Shown: positions 11,722 through 22,471, counted from the first letter of the stretch. The stretch: DNA of 64,000 nt from Cololabis saira (GCF_033807715.1 NC_084599.1:27750125-27814124); one strand, 5' to 3'. Notes: generated by a model not told the origin, from the letters alone. Numbers and translations: made by a program.

Positions 11722-12467
11722 ATGACAACGCTCACCTCACAGAGCAGAGTTCATCAGACTACCTCCAGAATTTGGGCGTGAAGAGGATGGAATGGCTTGC
11801 CAGCAGTCCTGGCCTCAACCCCACTGAATACTTGTGGGATCAGCTTGGGTGTCCTGTTAGTGCCAGAGTGACCAACACAACCACATTGACTGACTTGTGA
11901 CAAATGCTGGCTGAAGAAAGCCATCCCAGCCTTATGACCAGCATGAGGAGGAGGTGCCAGGCTGTTTATAGTCCTTCCACATGTTACTTAGGCTCCTGTT
12001 TGATATTTAAATACACTTTTGAATTGCCAATATGTGTTATTTCTCCAAATTCCATCTACTAACACCTAACAAAAATCTGTGGCAAAATTGGTGCAGATTT
12101 GGCAAAATTTTCATAGGCAAAACCTGCATATTCAGCTCTACTGCTCATCCCACAAATGCAGTTTCCTTACAAATATGTTACAATTTAAAAGAGAGATAAA
12201 CAGCCTCTCCAATGGTATAAGATTTAAGAATAGACGTTAGCACAAACAAATAATCTAACACAAAGGGCCCGATTTACTAAGATCCTAAATAAAGAGTACT
12301 AAATTGCGTGTGCACTGAAAAAGTTTGCGCGTGCTGTTTGCGTGTGGTTTGCGGGTGATCAACTAAGATTGCGTGCGCAATTGATAACAGGTGCAAACAG
12401 CAGTATTTAAATGAGGTGTTGCGTGTCTTAAGGTTTGCGAGCGCAAACTCTGCGCCATGGAGAGTGG

Positions 12468-12770
12468 ATGGAATGCACAGTCACAAGTCACAAGCGCAAA
12501 ATTAAATTTGACGAGTTGGAGTTAGAGATATTAGTGGAAGAGGCAAATAAACACATTCATGAACTACAGCAAAGAAATTTAAACATTACCAAAAGAAACG
12601 CAATATCGGAGAAAACCTGCGATAGAATAAATGCAATTGGTAACACAAAAAACGGAAAAACGTCTGGTTTTTCATATTTCAATTTTAGGCACAGATCAAA
12701 AATACGAAATAGAAAAACGGGCCACAGGACTGAATTTGATTTTAATATTGAATTGGTCGGGTTTGCGTGA
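12468..12770 (+). CDS. Myb/SANT-like protein remnant of the Harbinger element
   Basis: The chosen start (MECTVTSHKRK) follows the promoter-proximal end and predicts about 100 residues. KIKFDELELEILVEEANKH and a later CDRINAIG match the first and last helices of the Myb/SANT-like domains in Harbinger partner proteins. In that family this second protein binds the transposon ends and helps carry the transposase into the nucleus. The region after about residue 55 is unlike a Myb domain, so the protein is probably frameshifted or rearranged there. Confidence 0.5.
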   Translation: MECTVTSHKRKIKFDELELEILVEEANKHIHELQQRNLNITKRNAISEKTCDRINAIGNTKNGKTSGFSYFNFRHRSKIRNRKTGHRTEFDFNIELVGFA

Positions 12771-12998
12771 CCCCGCGGTGCTCGGCATGATCTGAGGAGA
12801 AAAAGACAATCGGACGCAGAGCTGGAGAGCGCTTTGATTCATCTATTTATGAGTTAAGTTTTTATTCAGATGTCCACAGTATATTGCAAATATTATATAT
12901 TATATAGCAAACACTGACAGTAAATGTGTGACAGACGGGACCATCATATGGCAAGAAGAGAAGAGAAGTGTTCAGAACAGCGCACAGAGCGCACACTA

Positions 12999-13117
12999 AA
13001 GGCTGATTTATGGTTCCGCGTTACACCAACGCAGAACCGACGGCGTAGGCTACGCGGCGACGCACACCCCACCGCGACCCTACGCTGTCGATTTAACGCA
13101 GAAGCATAATTCAGGCG
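12999..13117 (+). mobile_element. MITE family H, copy 1 (nested in the Harbinger element)
   Basis: It starts AAGGCTGATTTATGGTTCCG and ends ATAATTCAGGC, with interior GCGTTACACCAACGCAGAAC and CGATTTAACGCAG. The same ends are at 34591-34680, 39124-39271 and 47860-48002. The interior holds CpG-rich GGCGTAGG/CCTACGC palindromes. Confidence 0.85.
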
Positions 13118-14062
13118 AAGCTGCAGTCTCTGCGCTGATCCTGACACAGCGGGTCGGAGCGGATTTGGTCATGATGTTTAACCTGTGTTTTGTGATTAAT
13201 AAGCACGGGTTTTAATTAAATGTAATTTACGAAGGATGATTTCACGTTCAATAAGATAAGTAATCAATAAAATACAAAGTTTTGGCACAAAGGCTTGGCC
13301 TGCTTGTGGGCGAGTGGAGGGGGGCACAATAAGAGAAGGTTGCAAGATATAAGGCGGAGAACTAAAGAAAAAGTGGCCTTTAATAAAACTTGTGCAACCA
13401 TTTTTAAAATAGCATGCAGCAGAATAAAGACTCTCTCTCTGCGTATTCTTTGATTTTGGATGTCGCCTCCTTGCCACAATAACAGCAGCAGCAGATTAGC
13501 ACCTTCCTTTCGAACGTATTAAATACAGACGCAATCACAATACGCGCAATTACTTTCAGGCTTGGTAAATCTCATTGCGCGTGGTAAATGGAGCAATTTG
13601 CATCTTCCCCTCCCAGTATTTAGGATTTCTGCCGGGTACGCCCCATATTGATTATTCATCAGGGCAAAAGTACTAAATGGATTGCGTGTGCAATTTTGCG
13701 CATTTCAGAGACGCAGTCGTCTTTGCACGCTGTTAGTAGATCAGCTGGCACTTTGGTTTGCGGGTGCTGTCAAGTTTGCACACGTTTTAACACACGCAAA
13801 CCTTTAGTAAATCGGGCCCAAAGTGTCCTTACTTTTTGTGCGATGTTTATCCTTTGACACTGAAGGCAAACAATTAAATATCCCCATGTTTGACCAGAAA
13901 TAATGAATGACCTGTGGAGGCAACAAGGCTCCAAAAACACCACCCAGTCACTGTGAGCAACTCTAATAAATACATTAGACCTTTTGACTTGTCTGTCAAA
14001 CACCCTTCTTTCTTTGTGTGTTTTGGAGGTGTGGCTTTGGATCTGAATGAAGGGAGTTATTA

Positions 14063-15463
14063 GGGCCCGAGCACTGACAGTACGAAGGCCCTATTGTATC
14101 TGTAGGAATTTTTTTAATTTTTGTTCTCGTTTTTATTTTTCCGACGAAATGAGGGCCTTTTTTGTCCCCCTAAACGTGCCCCAAAAGTCACCAAATTTTG
14201 CACGCAAGCCAGGCCTGGCAAAAATTTTTATATTTAATGGGCGTGGCCTAATGGCTCAACAGCGCCCCTAGAAACGTTCGTGTCTCAAGCCCCACAATAC
14301 GGTTTGACGTACATGCACGAAAATCGGTACACACCTGTATCATGTCACAACTTAAAGAAAAGTCTCTTGGCGCCATGGCCGAAACCGAACAGGAAGTCGG
14401 CCATTTTGAATTAATCGTGTAATTTTGGCGCAATTTATGCCAATTCTTCGGCTGTTTCTTCGCCCGAAGCGTAACGTGCACCCAGGTGTGTTATACATAA
14501 AAATGTGCGTCTCGATCCTGCGACGATGGGCATTACTTTTCTCAGTCAAAAGCGTTACCGTGGCGACGATAGATGCAAAAAAGCAGGCCCCCACCTTCAT
14601 CTGATTGGTCCATATTTGATAGTTCCCCAAAAGTCACCAAATTTTGCAGGCAAGCCAGGCCTGGTGATAAATTTGATATTTCATGATTTGCATTAATGGG
14701 CGTGGCAAAATGGCTCAACAGCGCCCCCTAGAAAACTTTTTTCTGACATAACTTTTGAACGGGTTGTGATAAAGACATGTGGGTGGTGTCATCGGACTCG
14801 GTATTGAGTAATTGACCTTCATTTGCATTAATTAGCCCCGCCCCTTCTTCTGATTGGTCAATATTTGATAGTCCCTATGCTCTGCCATAACTTTTGAACG
14901 GGTTGTGATAAAGACATGTGGGTGGTGTCATCGGACTCGGTATTGAGTACTTGACCTTCATTGGCCTGAATTAGCCCTGCCCCTTCTTCTGATTGGTGAA
15001 TATTTGATAGATCCTATTTTCTGCCATAACTTTTAAATGGTATGACATACAGAGTCGTGGGTGGTGTCATTGGACTCGGTTTTGACTCCTTCAGCTTAAT
15101 TGTTGCAAATTAGCCCCGCCCCTTCTTCTGATTGGTTGATATGTGATAGATCCTATTTTCTGCCATAACTTTTGAATGTTATGACATACAAGAGTCTTTT
15201 GTGGTGTTATCGGACATGGTTTTGAGTCCTTGAACATAATTGGTGCAAATTAGCCCCGCCCCTTCATCTGATTGGTCGATATCTGATAGTTCCTACTTTC
15301 TGCCATAATTTTGAATGGTTTGATATAGAGAGTCGTGGGTGGAGTCAGCCGCTAAATGTCCAGGCCTGAAGACATGTACATGTCATACAAGCGCTTCCAC
15401 TGCAGCACACCTGAACGTGCACAAGGGTACAAGGGGCCCGTTCATCGCTGCTTGCAGCTTTAA
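14063..15463 (+). mobile_element. Dispersed repeat family A, copy 2
   Basis: It starts TTATTAGGGCCCGAGCACTG and ends GTTCATCGCTGCTTGCAGC. The body from about 14740 holds five tandem units of 120-135 bp. Each reads roughly CTGCCATAACTTTTGAA, then GGGTGGTGTCATCGGACTCG, then GCCCCGCCCCTTC and CTGATTGGT. No protein-coding frame is supported. Confidence 0.8.
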
Positions 15464-15782
15464 TTTTTTATTGAATTCGTTGTTTGCAAAATCTGTCTGA
15501 ATCTTCCCACTTCTTCGAGCATCTTCCACCCAACCTTTAGGTCTAAATATTTGAGCTCAAGTCTCTGAAACTGTTGTAAACTTAGAACTATGATTTTAAA
15601 CCTTTTTTTAGTTTTCAAGTTTGCAAAGCTGTGGGAGGCATTGATCTCAACGTCTCTTGCTCAAAACAGTATCACGCCACATCTTTTAAATGTGTCATTG
15701 ATATTGCACTGGACTCTATAACTATACTTTTGAGCATTTTGACGTTTGAAGTTTCACATCACAAATCCAGAAACCTATTTTA

Positions 15783-16100
15783 GATGTTTCAGCTGGGCTT
15801 TAGACATGGTCAGAGTACAATTAAGCTGCTATGACTGTCATAAACTCTGTCATCTGTTCATATTAGAGTAAAACAGCTTTGTGTTGCTTTAACAGTAAGT
15901 CTCGCCAAGGCTTTTGATTTAGTGGATCAGGAATTACAGTTGAACAAACTAGGCACGATCATTTCAGTCACAATGCTGATAAACGGCTCTGGAATTATCT
16001 CGTAGATCTAAACCAGAGTGTGTATGAGTATAGCTACAACTCTGATCCACAGAGATAACCAAAGGGAGCTGTAACACACAGAGGTTCACGTTGCATGCCT
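15783..16100 (+). pseudogene. Decayed LINE reverse-transcriptase fragment
   Basis: The frames read FQLGFRHGQST and then VSLAKAFDLVDQ, equivalent to the GFRPGHST and DLSKAFDTVDH blocks of L2/Rex1-like LINEs. Frameshifts and stops occur within 100 codons. It lies upstream of an endonuclease fragment on the same strand, the reverse of normal order, so the two come from different insertions. The flanks 15464-15782 hold nothing recognisable. Confidence 0.6.
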
Positions 16101-16540
16101 CTGTAGTCTATTGAGCTTAAAGGTGTTTATACATTTTTCCCTGTTTTAATTAATGAATTCATGAATAAATGATTTCATTAATTTTAAGGTTCATGGTGAA
16201 TATATTAAAATTAAAGCTTCAATGGTTCTCATTCATTGTTTATCATGGTTATCTACTAAAAAGCTTTAAAACCTTTTTTTAATTAAATGAATTAATTTTA
16301 TAACTGACATACAATGAACTAGAATACAATTGGACATTATCTAATTGGACTGCATTGAACTTATTTGCATTCTGTGTAAAAGGTTTTGAGTGAAATTTTA
16401 TTGGGAATTGGCAGCATACAAATAAAGTGAACGGAATTGAACCTTATTGTAAATTCGTTTTTATTTTACAAATGTGTTTTACAACTGTCAGAAGTGTTAG
16501 TCCGTAGTCAACAAAAGTTGATCAGTTCATTGTTACATCT
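16101..16540. other. Unassigned AT-rich DNA
   Basis: Rich in TTAATTAA-like words; nothing recognised. Confidence 0.45.
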
Positions 16541-17060
16541 CGCAGACATTTAGGTCCGGACCCTGACAGAGACTTGGATCCGGAGGAGCTACACCAGCTC
16601 CTCTATCCGTAAATGCAGAATTCACTCAAACACCTCGTTCTGCTGGATGAGGAGGTGGTGCAGGCATTCTATTGTCCAAAAAGTGCATTTTCACATCCAT
16701 TTGTCCCATTGCTAACTGCAAATCACTTGAATTATCATGCAGTAAAGATCTTTAACACCTTCACTGCTTACATTCTCGTGATATACTGCCCTCCAGGAGG
16801 CAACATAGATGAGTCCATCTCTGAAATGGACATGATTCTCTCTGACATTCCTGATGATGGCTCTTCGCTAATTGTACTGGGAGACATGAACATTCACATT
16901 GGCAAAACACAGGTAAATGAGTTTCTGGCCTTCATCTTTCAATCTTACGCTGGTCCAGACTCCTCCAACACACAAAGCTGGTAATTGTTATTGTTGACCT
17001 GGTGCTGACCAGAAACTGCACTACAGCTGACGTGTGTGTCACACCACTGCATCTCTCATA
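16541..17060 (+). pseudogene. LINE AP-endonuclease domain fragment
   Basis: The 123-codon frame from 16613 contains VIYCPPGGN, a run of acidic residues and LIVLGDMNIHI, the GDFN-type block of apurinic-type endonucleases in CR1/L2-like LINEs. After a stop at about 16982 the sequence continues as DLVLTRNCTTADV and VTPLH in shifted frames. This matches the end of the same domain, which nicks target DNA to prime reverse transcription. The fragment ends in a TACATA repeat at 17060-17085, the target of the BEL element. Confidence 0.7.
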
Positions 17061-17085
17061 TACATACACACATACATATACATAT

Positions 17086-17734
17086 TGTTCTGCCCTCCAG
17101 GCATTTTTGTTGTTTATATTGGCAGGTAGCACCCTTTAATGCCTTTTATTTGTTGCATGCTTTTATTTTGACAACCACCTGTCTATGGGATGTAGGAAAA
17201 CCAGGAAGTAGGCACAGAAAAAGCACATGTTGAGCAAAGCAGATCAGGAAAGTTCTTCCGTCGTCATCCAGCTGTGTGGTGCTGTTGAAAGCATTGTCTG
17301 TGAGTTATTTAAGTTCACATGCATTTTGTTCAGGAATATTGAAGAGTATTTTCATGACTTAGTGAAAGAAAAGTGTTTTATTTCCATTTTAGTCTGGGAC
17401 TCTGAAATGTTATTTTATTCGGTCAGTGTAACTTTCAGCCAGTTTGTAAGCTAATTTGGATGACCATTTATTCATTATCTTTTGTTTACTGTAATGTAAA
17501 GCTGAAAATACCTGTGTACTTTTGTTTTTCTTTACTGATTTGAACAATGTATGGCAAACAGTGATTTTACTTTTTTCTTATGTTACAGTTTCACTCCAAT
17601 TTTGCATCTGCATGCTTCTTGAGTCTGCATTAAATTCCGGAGCTGAAGGCTATATCCTGACTCTCATGTCTTTTGTGAATGGAGTTTGGCTTGCTGTCTA
17701 CTTTTAGTCATCACACTTAAAGGAGGACAGTATA
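17086..17734 (+). repeat. 5' LTR of the BEL/Pao element
   Basis: Begins TGTTCTGCCCTCCAGG and ends AAAGGAGGACAGTATA. It appears identical to the 3' LTR over all 649 bp. Confidence 0.92.
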
Positions 17735-17811
17735 GTGAAAAGACAGAAAACGAAAGAGCACCACAACTGCTTACAACAACGGATCAACAAGCGAGCTTCC
17801 AAAACGGCATC

Positions 17812-20490
17812 ATGAATGAACACGAAGACGACAAAGTGTCAGTTAGAAGCTCAAGGAGCTCCCGTTCATCTGCATCATCAGCAAGCGCCGCAGCAAGAGC
17901 CCGGGCCAGAGCAGAGGCAGCGCGGGCGCGCGCATCATTCGCAGAGAAGGAGGCGAGATTAAAAATGGAGCAAGCAGAAATGCAGGCTAGGTTGCAGCTG
18001 GAAAAAGCTAAATTTGAGGCTGAGTTAGGGGCTCTCAACCTGCGGAGAGAAGCGGCTGCCGCCATAGCACAGGCTGAGGTTCTTGAAGCAGCAGAATTGG
18101 ACCAAGGATCGGACATGGCTGATGTAGGCAAACCTCTGTCTGAAAGTTACTTTGCTGAGCGTACCAGTAATTACGTTAAATCACAGTCTGATTTACACTG
18201 CCAGACAGATGCTATCTCACCTCAGAGAATTCATGCACCCTCACCTCTCAACCCTGAAGGAACCGCCATCACACACAACCTTCCAACCGACTCTGAACCA
18301 CGGACTCCCCCTGGCAGTCAGCCCATCCAGCAACCAAAGGCAGAGGATAACCGAATGGTTACTCCTAGAAATCCAGCCACTGTCAAACCTCCTTACACGC
18401 ATCGCGAGTACTGGGCGGACCCCGCATCCACTAACCACCCCATAAATCCCAGGGCTCAATCTTCCATTCCCGGACCGAGTGGTCTGTCACACCAAACACA
18501 AGGAATGGAAAACTTTGCCAGGTATTTGGCTCGCCGAGAACTGGTCAGTACAGGTCTCACCCAATTTGACGACCGTCCAGAGAGTTACAGAGCTTGGCAA
18601 TCATCGTTCCTAAACACTATCAGGGACCTGGACCTCATGGCCAGCGAAGAGCTGGATTTGTTGGTGAAATGGCTTGGGAAAGAGTCAGCCGAGCATGTCA
18701 GAAGGATACGTGCTGTTCATATCCATGACCCTCAAGCAGCGCTCAGGAAAGCCTGGACCAGGCTTAATGAATGCTATGCCTCACCTGAAGTCATCGAATG
18801 TGCCCTCTACAGGAAGCTGGACCACTTTCCCAAAATTTCTAACAGGGATTACATTAGGCTCAGGGAGTTCGGCGACCTCTTAATGGAGTTACAGGCTGCT
18901 AAGGAAGACGGATACCTGCCCGGTTTAAGTTATCTGGACACTGCTCGCGGAATTGGTCCTATTGTGGAGAAGTTACCCTATAGCCTGCAGGAGAAATGGG
19001 TCACCTGTGGATCAAGGTACAAAGATGACCACTATGGACAATTTCCCCCTTTCTCCTTCTTCACCAATTTCATTTGCTACGAGGCCCGTACCAGGAATGA
19101 CCCAAGCTTCATGCTCCCCACTATCAGCAGTGCAGTGGAAAGAGGAGACAAGCCAAGTAGCAAATCTTTTTACCCGAGAACTCCCATATCTGTTCACAAG
19201 ACAGGTGTTTCCTCCACTGAAGATGCTGGTGGGACTGCTTCTGCAAAAAATAGGCCTGGAATAGAGAAACATTGCCCCATTCACGACAAGCCGCACCCAC
19301 TCAGAAAATGCAGAGGTTTTAGAGCAAGGCCCCTGGAGGAAAGAAAGGCTTTTTTGAAGGAAAAAGGCATCTGTTACCGGTGCTGTGCCTCAGCTTCACA
19401 CTTGGCTAAGGATTGTAAGGCAATGGTGAACTGTGGTGAATGTGAGAGCGACCGCCATACTACAGCAATGCACCCTGGTCCAGCCACACAACCACCGAAG
19501 GCACCCCTACCAACATCGGGCGACATGGAGGAAGAGGATCCAACTACGCTGACAGTTGACAGTCGCTGCACTGAGGTTTGCGGTCTAGGACAGGCGGGCA
19601 GATCTTGTGCTAAGATCTGTCTGGTCAGAGTATACCCACAGGGTCAGCGTGAAAAGGCCATCAAGATGTATGCGATATTGGATGACCAGAGCAACCGCTC
19701 ATTAGCTCGGTCATACTTTTTTGAAGCGTTTAACATCAAGGGTCACTCCTTCTCCTACTCACTCAGAACTTGTGCTGGGCAGGTCGATATGTCTGGAAGA
19801 AGAGCAGAGGGCTTCCAAATTGAGTCACTGGATGGAACCATCAGCCTCAATTTGCCATCTTTGATTGAATGTAACGAAATACTCGACAACAGGTCAGAAA
19901 TACCAACACCGGAAGTAGCACTTCACCACCCCCATCTAAAGGCAGTGGCTGAATACATCCCGCAACTGGACCCAAAGGCACGTATTCTCCTCTTGCTAGG
20001 GAGAGACATCGTTAGGGTACACAAAGTGCGCCAGCAGGTCGACGGTCCACACAATGCCCCTTTCGCACAAAGGTTGGACCTCGGTTGGGTTCTGGTGGGG
20101 GATGTATGCCTTGGAACAGCACATAAACCGACTGTGAGCACCTTTAAGACAAATGTGCTGGAGAATGAAAGAACTTCCTTCTTCACGCCCTGTGACAGCT
20201 TCATACAGCTGAAAGAGAAACTGAGTTACGGCGGGGAGCAACGAGACAAACTATCCGACGTGGCTAAGACCAACAGAGGTTGGCACAGAGGTGACACAGT
20301 CCGCACACAGGATGAACTGAGTCTGGCAAGGCATGTCATCATCAAATCAGTTCAAGCTGAGGCTTTCCCAGATGAGATAGCTGCACTCACCAGTGGGACA
20401 TCCATTCCAAAGAACAGCCCTCTCATCAAGCTGAATCCCATCACGGACAAAGGAATTGTGAAAATAAGAGGTCCACTCAGGAACGCTTAG
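17812..20490 (+). CDS. BEL/Pao Gag-protease polyprotein with fused Pol linker
   Basis: The start at MNEHEDDK was preferred to the upstream ATG at 17686, which lies in the LTR. It predicts 892 residues. Residues 10-110 are a Ser/Ala/Arg-rich coiled-coil segment. About 240-420 is the BEL-type Gag domain (DDRPESYRAW, LKWLGKES-like, then ALRKAW). Zinc knuckles follow: CYRCC...H...C near 521 and CGEC...H...H near 541. A retropepsin-like protease has LDDQSNRSL near 622. After about residue 790 the protein jumps to the segment that normally precedes integrase (IPKNSPLIKLNP). The polymerase is thus cut out without breaking the frame. It ends at TAG. Confidence 0.88.
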   Translation: MNEHEDDKVSVRSSRSSRSSASSASAAARARARAEAARARASFAEKEARLKMEQAEMQARLQLEKAKFEAELGALNLRREAAAAIAQAEVLEAAELDQGSDMADVGKPLSESYFAERTSNYVKSQSDLHCQTDAISPQRIHAPSPLNPEGTAITHNLPTDSEPRTPPGSQPIQQPKAEDNRMVTPRNPATVKPPYTHREYWADPASTNHPINPRAQSSIPGPSGLSHQTQGMENFARYLARRELVSTGLTQFDDRPESYRAWQSSFLNTIRDLDLMASEELDLLVKWLGKESAEHVRRIRAVHIHDPQAALRKAWTRLNECYASPEVIECALYRKLDHFPKISNRDYIRLREFGDLLMELQAAKEDGYLPGLSYLDTARGIGPIVEKLPYSLQEKWVTCGSRYKDDHYGQFPPFSFFTNFICYEARTRNDPSFMLPTISSAVERGDKPSSKSFYPRTPISVHKTGVSSTEDAGGTASAKNRPGIEKHCPIHDKPHPLRKCRGFRARPLEERKAFLKEKGICYRCCASASHLAKDCKAMVNCGECESDRHTTAMHPGPATQPPKAPLPTSGDMEEEDPTTLTVDSRCTEVCGLGQAGRSCAKICLVRVYPQGQREKAIKMYAILDDQSNRSLARSYFFEAFNIKGHSFSYSLRTCAGQVDMSGRRAEGFQIESLDGTISLNLPSLIECNEILDNRSEIPTPEVALHHPHLKAVAEYIPQLDPKARILLLLGRDIVRVHKVRQQVDGPHNAPFAQRLDLGWVLVGDVCLGTAHKPTVSTFKTNVLENERTSFFTPCDSFIQLKEKLSYGGEQRDKLSDVAKTNRGWHRGDTVRTQDELSLARHVIIKSVQAEAFPDEIAALTSGTSIPKNSPLIKLNPITDKGIVKIRGPLRNA

Positions 20491-20772
20491 CTGGAGAGCA
20501 GCGAAAAGAATCCCATCCTCTTACCTAAGCGCCACCACATCTCCATCCCGCTCGTTCGTCACCATCATGACCTGGTTAAACACCAGGGTCGTCACTTGAC
20601 TGAGGGGGCACTTAGAGAATCCGGTGTATGGCTCATTGGAGCTAAGAGGCTTGTGTGTTCTGTTCTCCATGCCTGTGTCACCTGCCGAAAGCTTAGGGGC
20701 AATCAGGGCACTCCGAAAACCTTTTTGAGACCTGTCTCACAAGTTGTTCTCATGTTGCCAGTAGAGGACTGA
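20491..20772 (+). pseudogene. Integrase H2C2 zinc-binding domain, in frame after the TAG
   Basis: The same reading frame continues 93 codons past the stop. It contains LPKRHHISIPLV, HQGRHLTEGAL and SVLHACVTCRKLRG, the His-His-Cys-Cys zinc-binding module of BEL integrases. It ends at TGA at 20770-20772, before any catalytic core. It could be reached only by stop-codon readthrough; otherwise it is dead. Confidence 0.85.
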
Positions 20773-20824
20773 AGGAGTATTTCAAAGCCAGTTAGCAGTG
20801 ACCTCAATGAGGCCAGGCGGGGAG

Positions 20825-21473
20825 TGTTCTGCCCTCCAGGCATTTTTGTTGTTTATATTGGCAGGTAGCACCCTTTAATGCCTTTTATTTGTTGCATGCT
20901 TTTATTTTGACAACCACCTGTCTATGGGATGTAGGAAAACCAGGAAGTAGGCACAGAAAAAGCACATGTTGAGCAAAGCAGATCAGGAAAGTTCTTCCGT
21001 CGTCATCCAGCTGTGTGGTGCTGTTGAAAGCATTGTCTGTGAGTTATTTAAGTTCACATGCATTTTGTTCAGGAATATTGAAGAGTATTTTCATGACTTA
21101 GTGAAAGAAAAGTGTTTTATTTCCATTTTAGTCTGGGACTCTGAAATGTTATTTTATTCGGTCAGTGTAACTTTCAGCCAGTTTGTAAGCTAATTTGGAT
21201 GACCATTTATTCATTATCTTTTGTTTACTGTAATGTAAAGCTGAAAATACCTGTGTACTTTTGTTTTTCTTTACTGATTTGAACAATGTATGGCAAACAG
21301 TGATTTTACTTTTTTCTTATGTTACAGTTTCACTCCAATTTTGCATCTGCATGCTTCTTGAGTCTGCATTAAATTCCGGAGCTGAAGGCTATATCCTGAC
21401 TCTCATGTCTTTTGTGAATGGAGTTTGGCTTGCTGTCTACTTTTAGTCATCACACTTAAAGGAGGACAGTATA
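20825..21473 (+). repeat. 3' LTR of the BEL/Pao element
   Basis: Same start, end and length as the 5' LTR; no difference was found on reading the two side by side. It is preceded by a purine-rich stretch (GAGGCCAGGCGGGGAG) that would serve as polypurine tract. Confidence 0.92.
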
Positions 21474-21474
21474 C

Positions 21475-21538
<64 letters not shown>
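21474..21538. repeat. (TA)n array next to the BEL element
   Basis: Starts with the CATAT target duplication and continues as ATATATGTATATATA. Confidence 0.92.
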
Positions 21539-21539
<1 letters not shown>

Positions 21540-22076
21540 GTCCTAAAAAAGGGTCCTGCCTCTACCTCTCGCTCTTCTGTAAACAAATCTTATGAGAGTG
21601 GGTCTATCAAAATGAAGAGAAGCTATTCATCTGGCACTGAGAAACAAAAGGGGAAAAAAGGAGGAGCAACAAAAAAAAAACACCAAAAAAGTGGAAAGTA
21701 GTGCAGATAATACATAAGTTAATTTAGCTCAGGGCAGCTAACTCTCTTATGCTGATGTTGATCGTGGAAGTAAAAATACCTGTGATCAACTTATTTACTT
21801 ATCCAGCTAAATGTAACAATCAAGCTAAGAATGTTAAGTTACAGAATTATTTGGAAAGAAATTTAGAAAATGTGCTACTAAGGTGGATGGATGGAGACTA
21901 TTGTGTGTTGTGTGCCCATGTTGTTTATATTTTATTTTGAAACAACACAAATATGCACAATTTAATTATTTTTCTTTCACATTTTTCGTAAGTGCCAGAT
22001 TATTTGCTATATAAGGTTCATTATTTAGTTGAAGGGGACCCCTGTGAATTTTTGGCTGGGGCCCCACGAGACACTA

Positions 22077-22440
22077 AGGCTACGTTCACACTGCAGTTCC
22101 CAAGTGACCCAAATCCGATTTTCTGCTCATATGTGACTCAGATCCGATTTGTTTATGACAGTGTGAACAGCACAAGTCACATGGAATCTGATCTTTTCAA
22201 ATCAGATTCAGGTCGCTTCCATATGTGGTTCTAAATCGGATACAGGTCTGATGTTTTGCAATGCGACCTCAGTGTGAACAGCCAGGTCGGAATTAATGCG
22301 ACTTTGATGTCACACGCAGAGCCCCGAGCCGCAGGGGAGAGACACGGGAGACGACGGGGGTCCCTCCGGGCCGCCTCCGCCTCTCCTCCTCCCCTCCCCA
22401 CCGCTCACCTCTTCTTCGCCTACGACCTCAGATCAGACGA

Positions 22441-22471
<31 letters not shown>

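Larger units (their letters stand above)
12265..13819. mobile_element. PIF/Harbinger-like DNA transposon
   Basis: It begins GGGCCCGATTTACTAAG and ends TTTAGTAAATCGGGCCC, a clear terminal inverted repeat, with AAA on each side as a possible 3-bp duplication. Subterminal words such as TTTGCG and GCGTGTG recur in both orientations near each end. It carries a Myb-like ORF but no DDE transposase, so it is internally deleted. A smaller MITE is nested at 12999-13117. The family call rests on terminus style, 3-bp TSD and the Myb-type partner gene. Confidence 0.75.
17086..21473 (+). mobile_element. BEL/Pao LTR retrotransposon, internally deleted, very recent
   Basis: Two 649-bp LTRs (17086-17734 and 20825-21473) flank 3,090 bp. 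CATAT is found at 17081-17085 and 21474-21478, giving a 5-bp duplication. The LTRs read as identical. The interior encodes Gag, zinc knuckles and an aspartic protease in one frame, then an in-frame stop and the integrase zinc-binding domain. Reverse transcriptase, RNase H and the integrase catalytic core are absent. A full BEL element would be expected to be several kilobases longer. No obvious TGG primer-binding site follows the 5' LTR. Confidence 0.9.

Noticed and set aside
17686..17811. ATG at 17686 as the Gag start
   Set aside because: It lies inside the 5' LTR and adds 42 residues unlike BEL Gag; the ATG at 17812 precedes the typical Ser/Ala/Arg-rich start.
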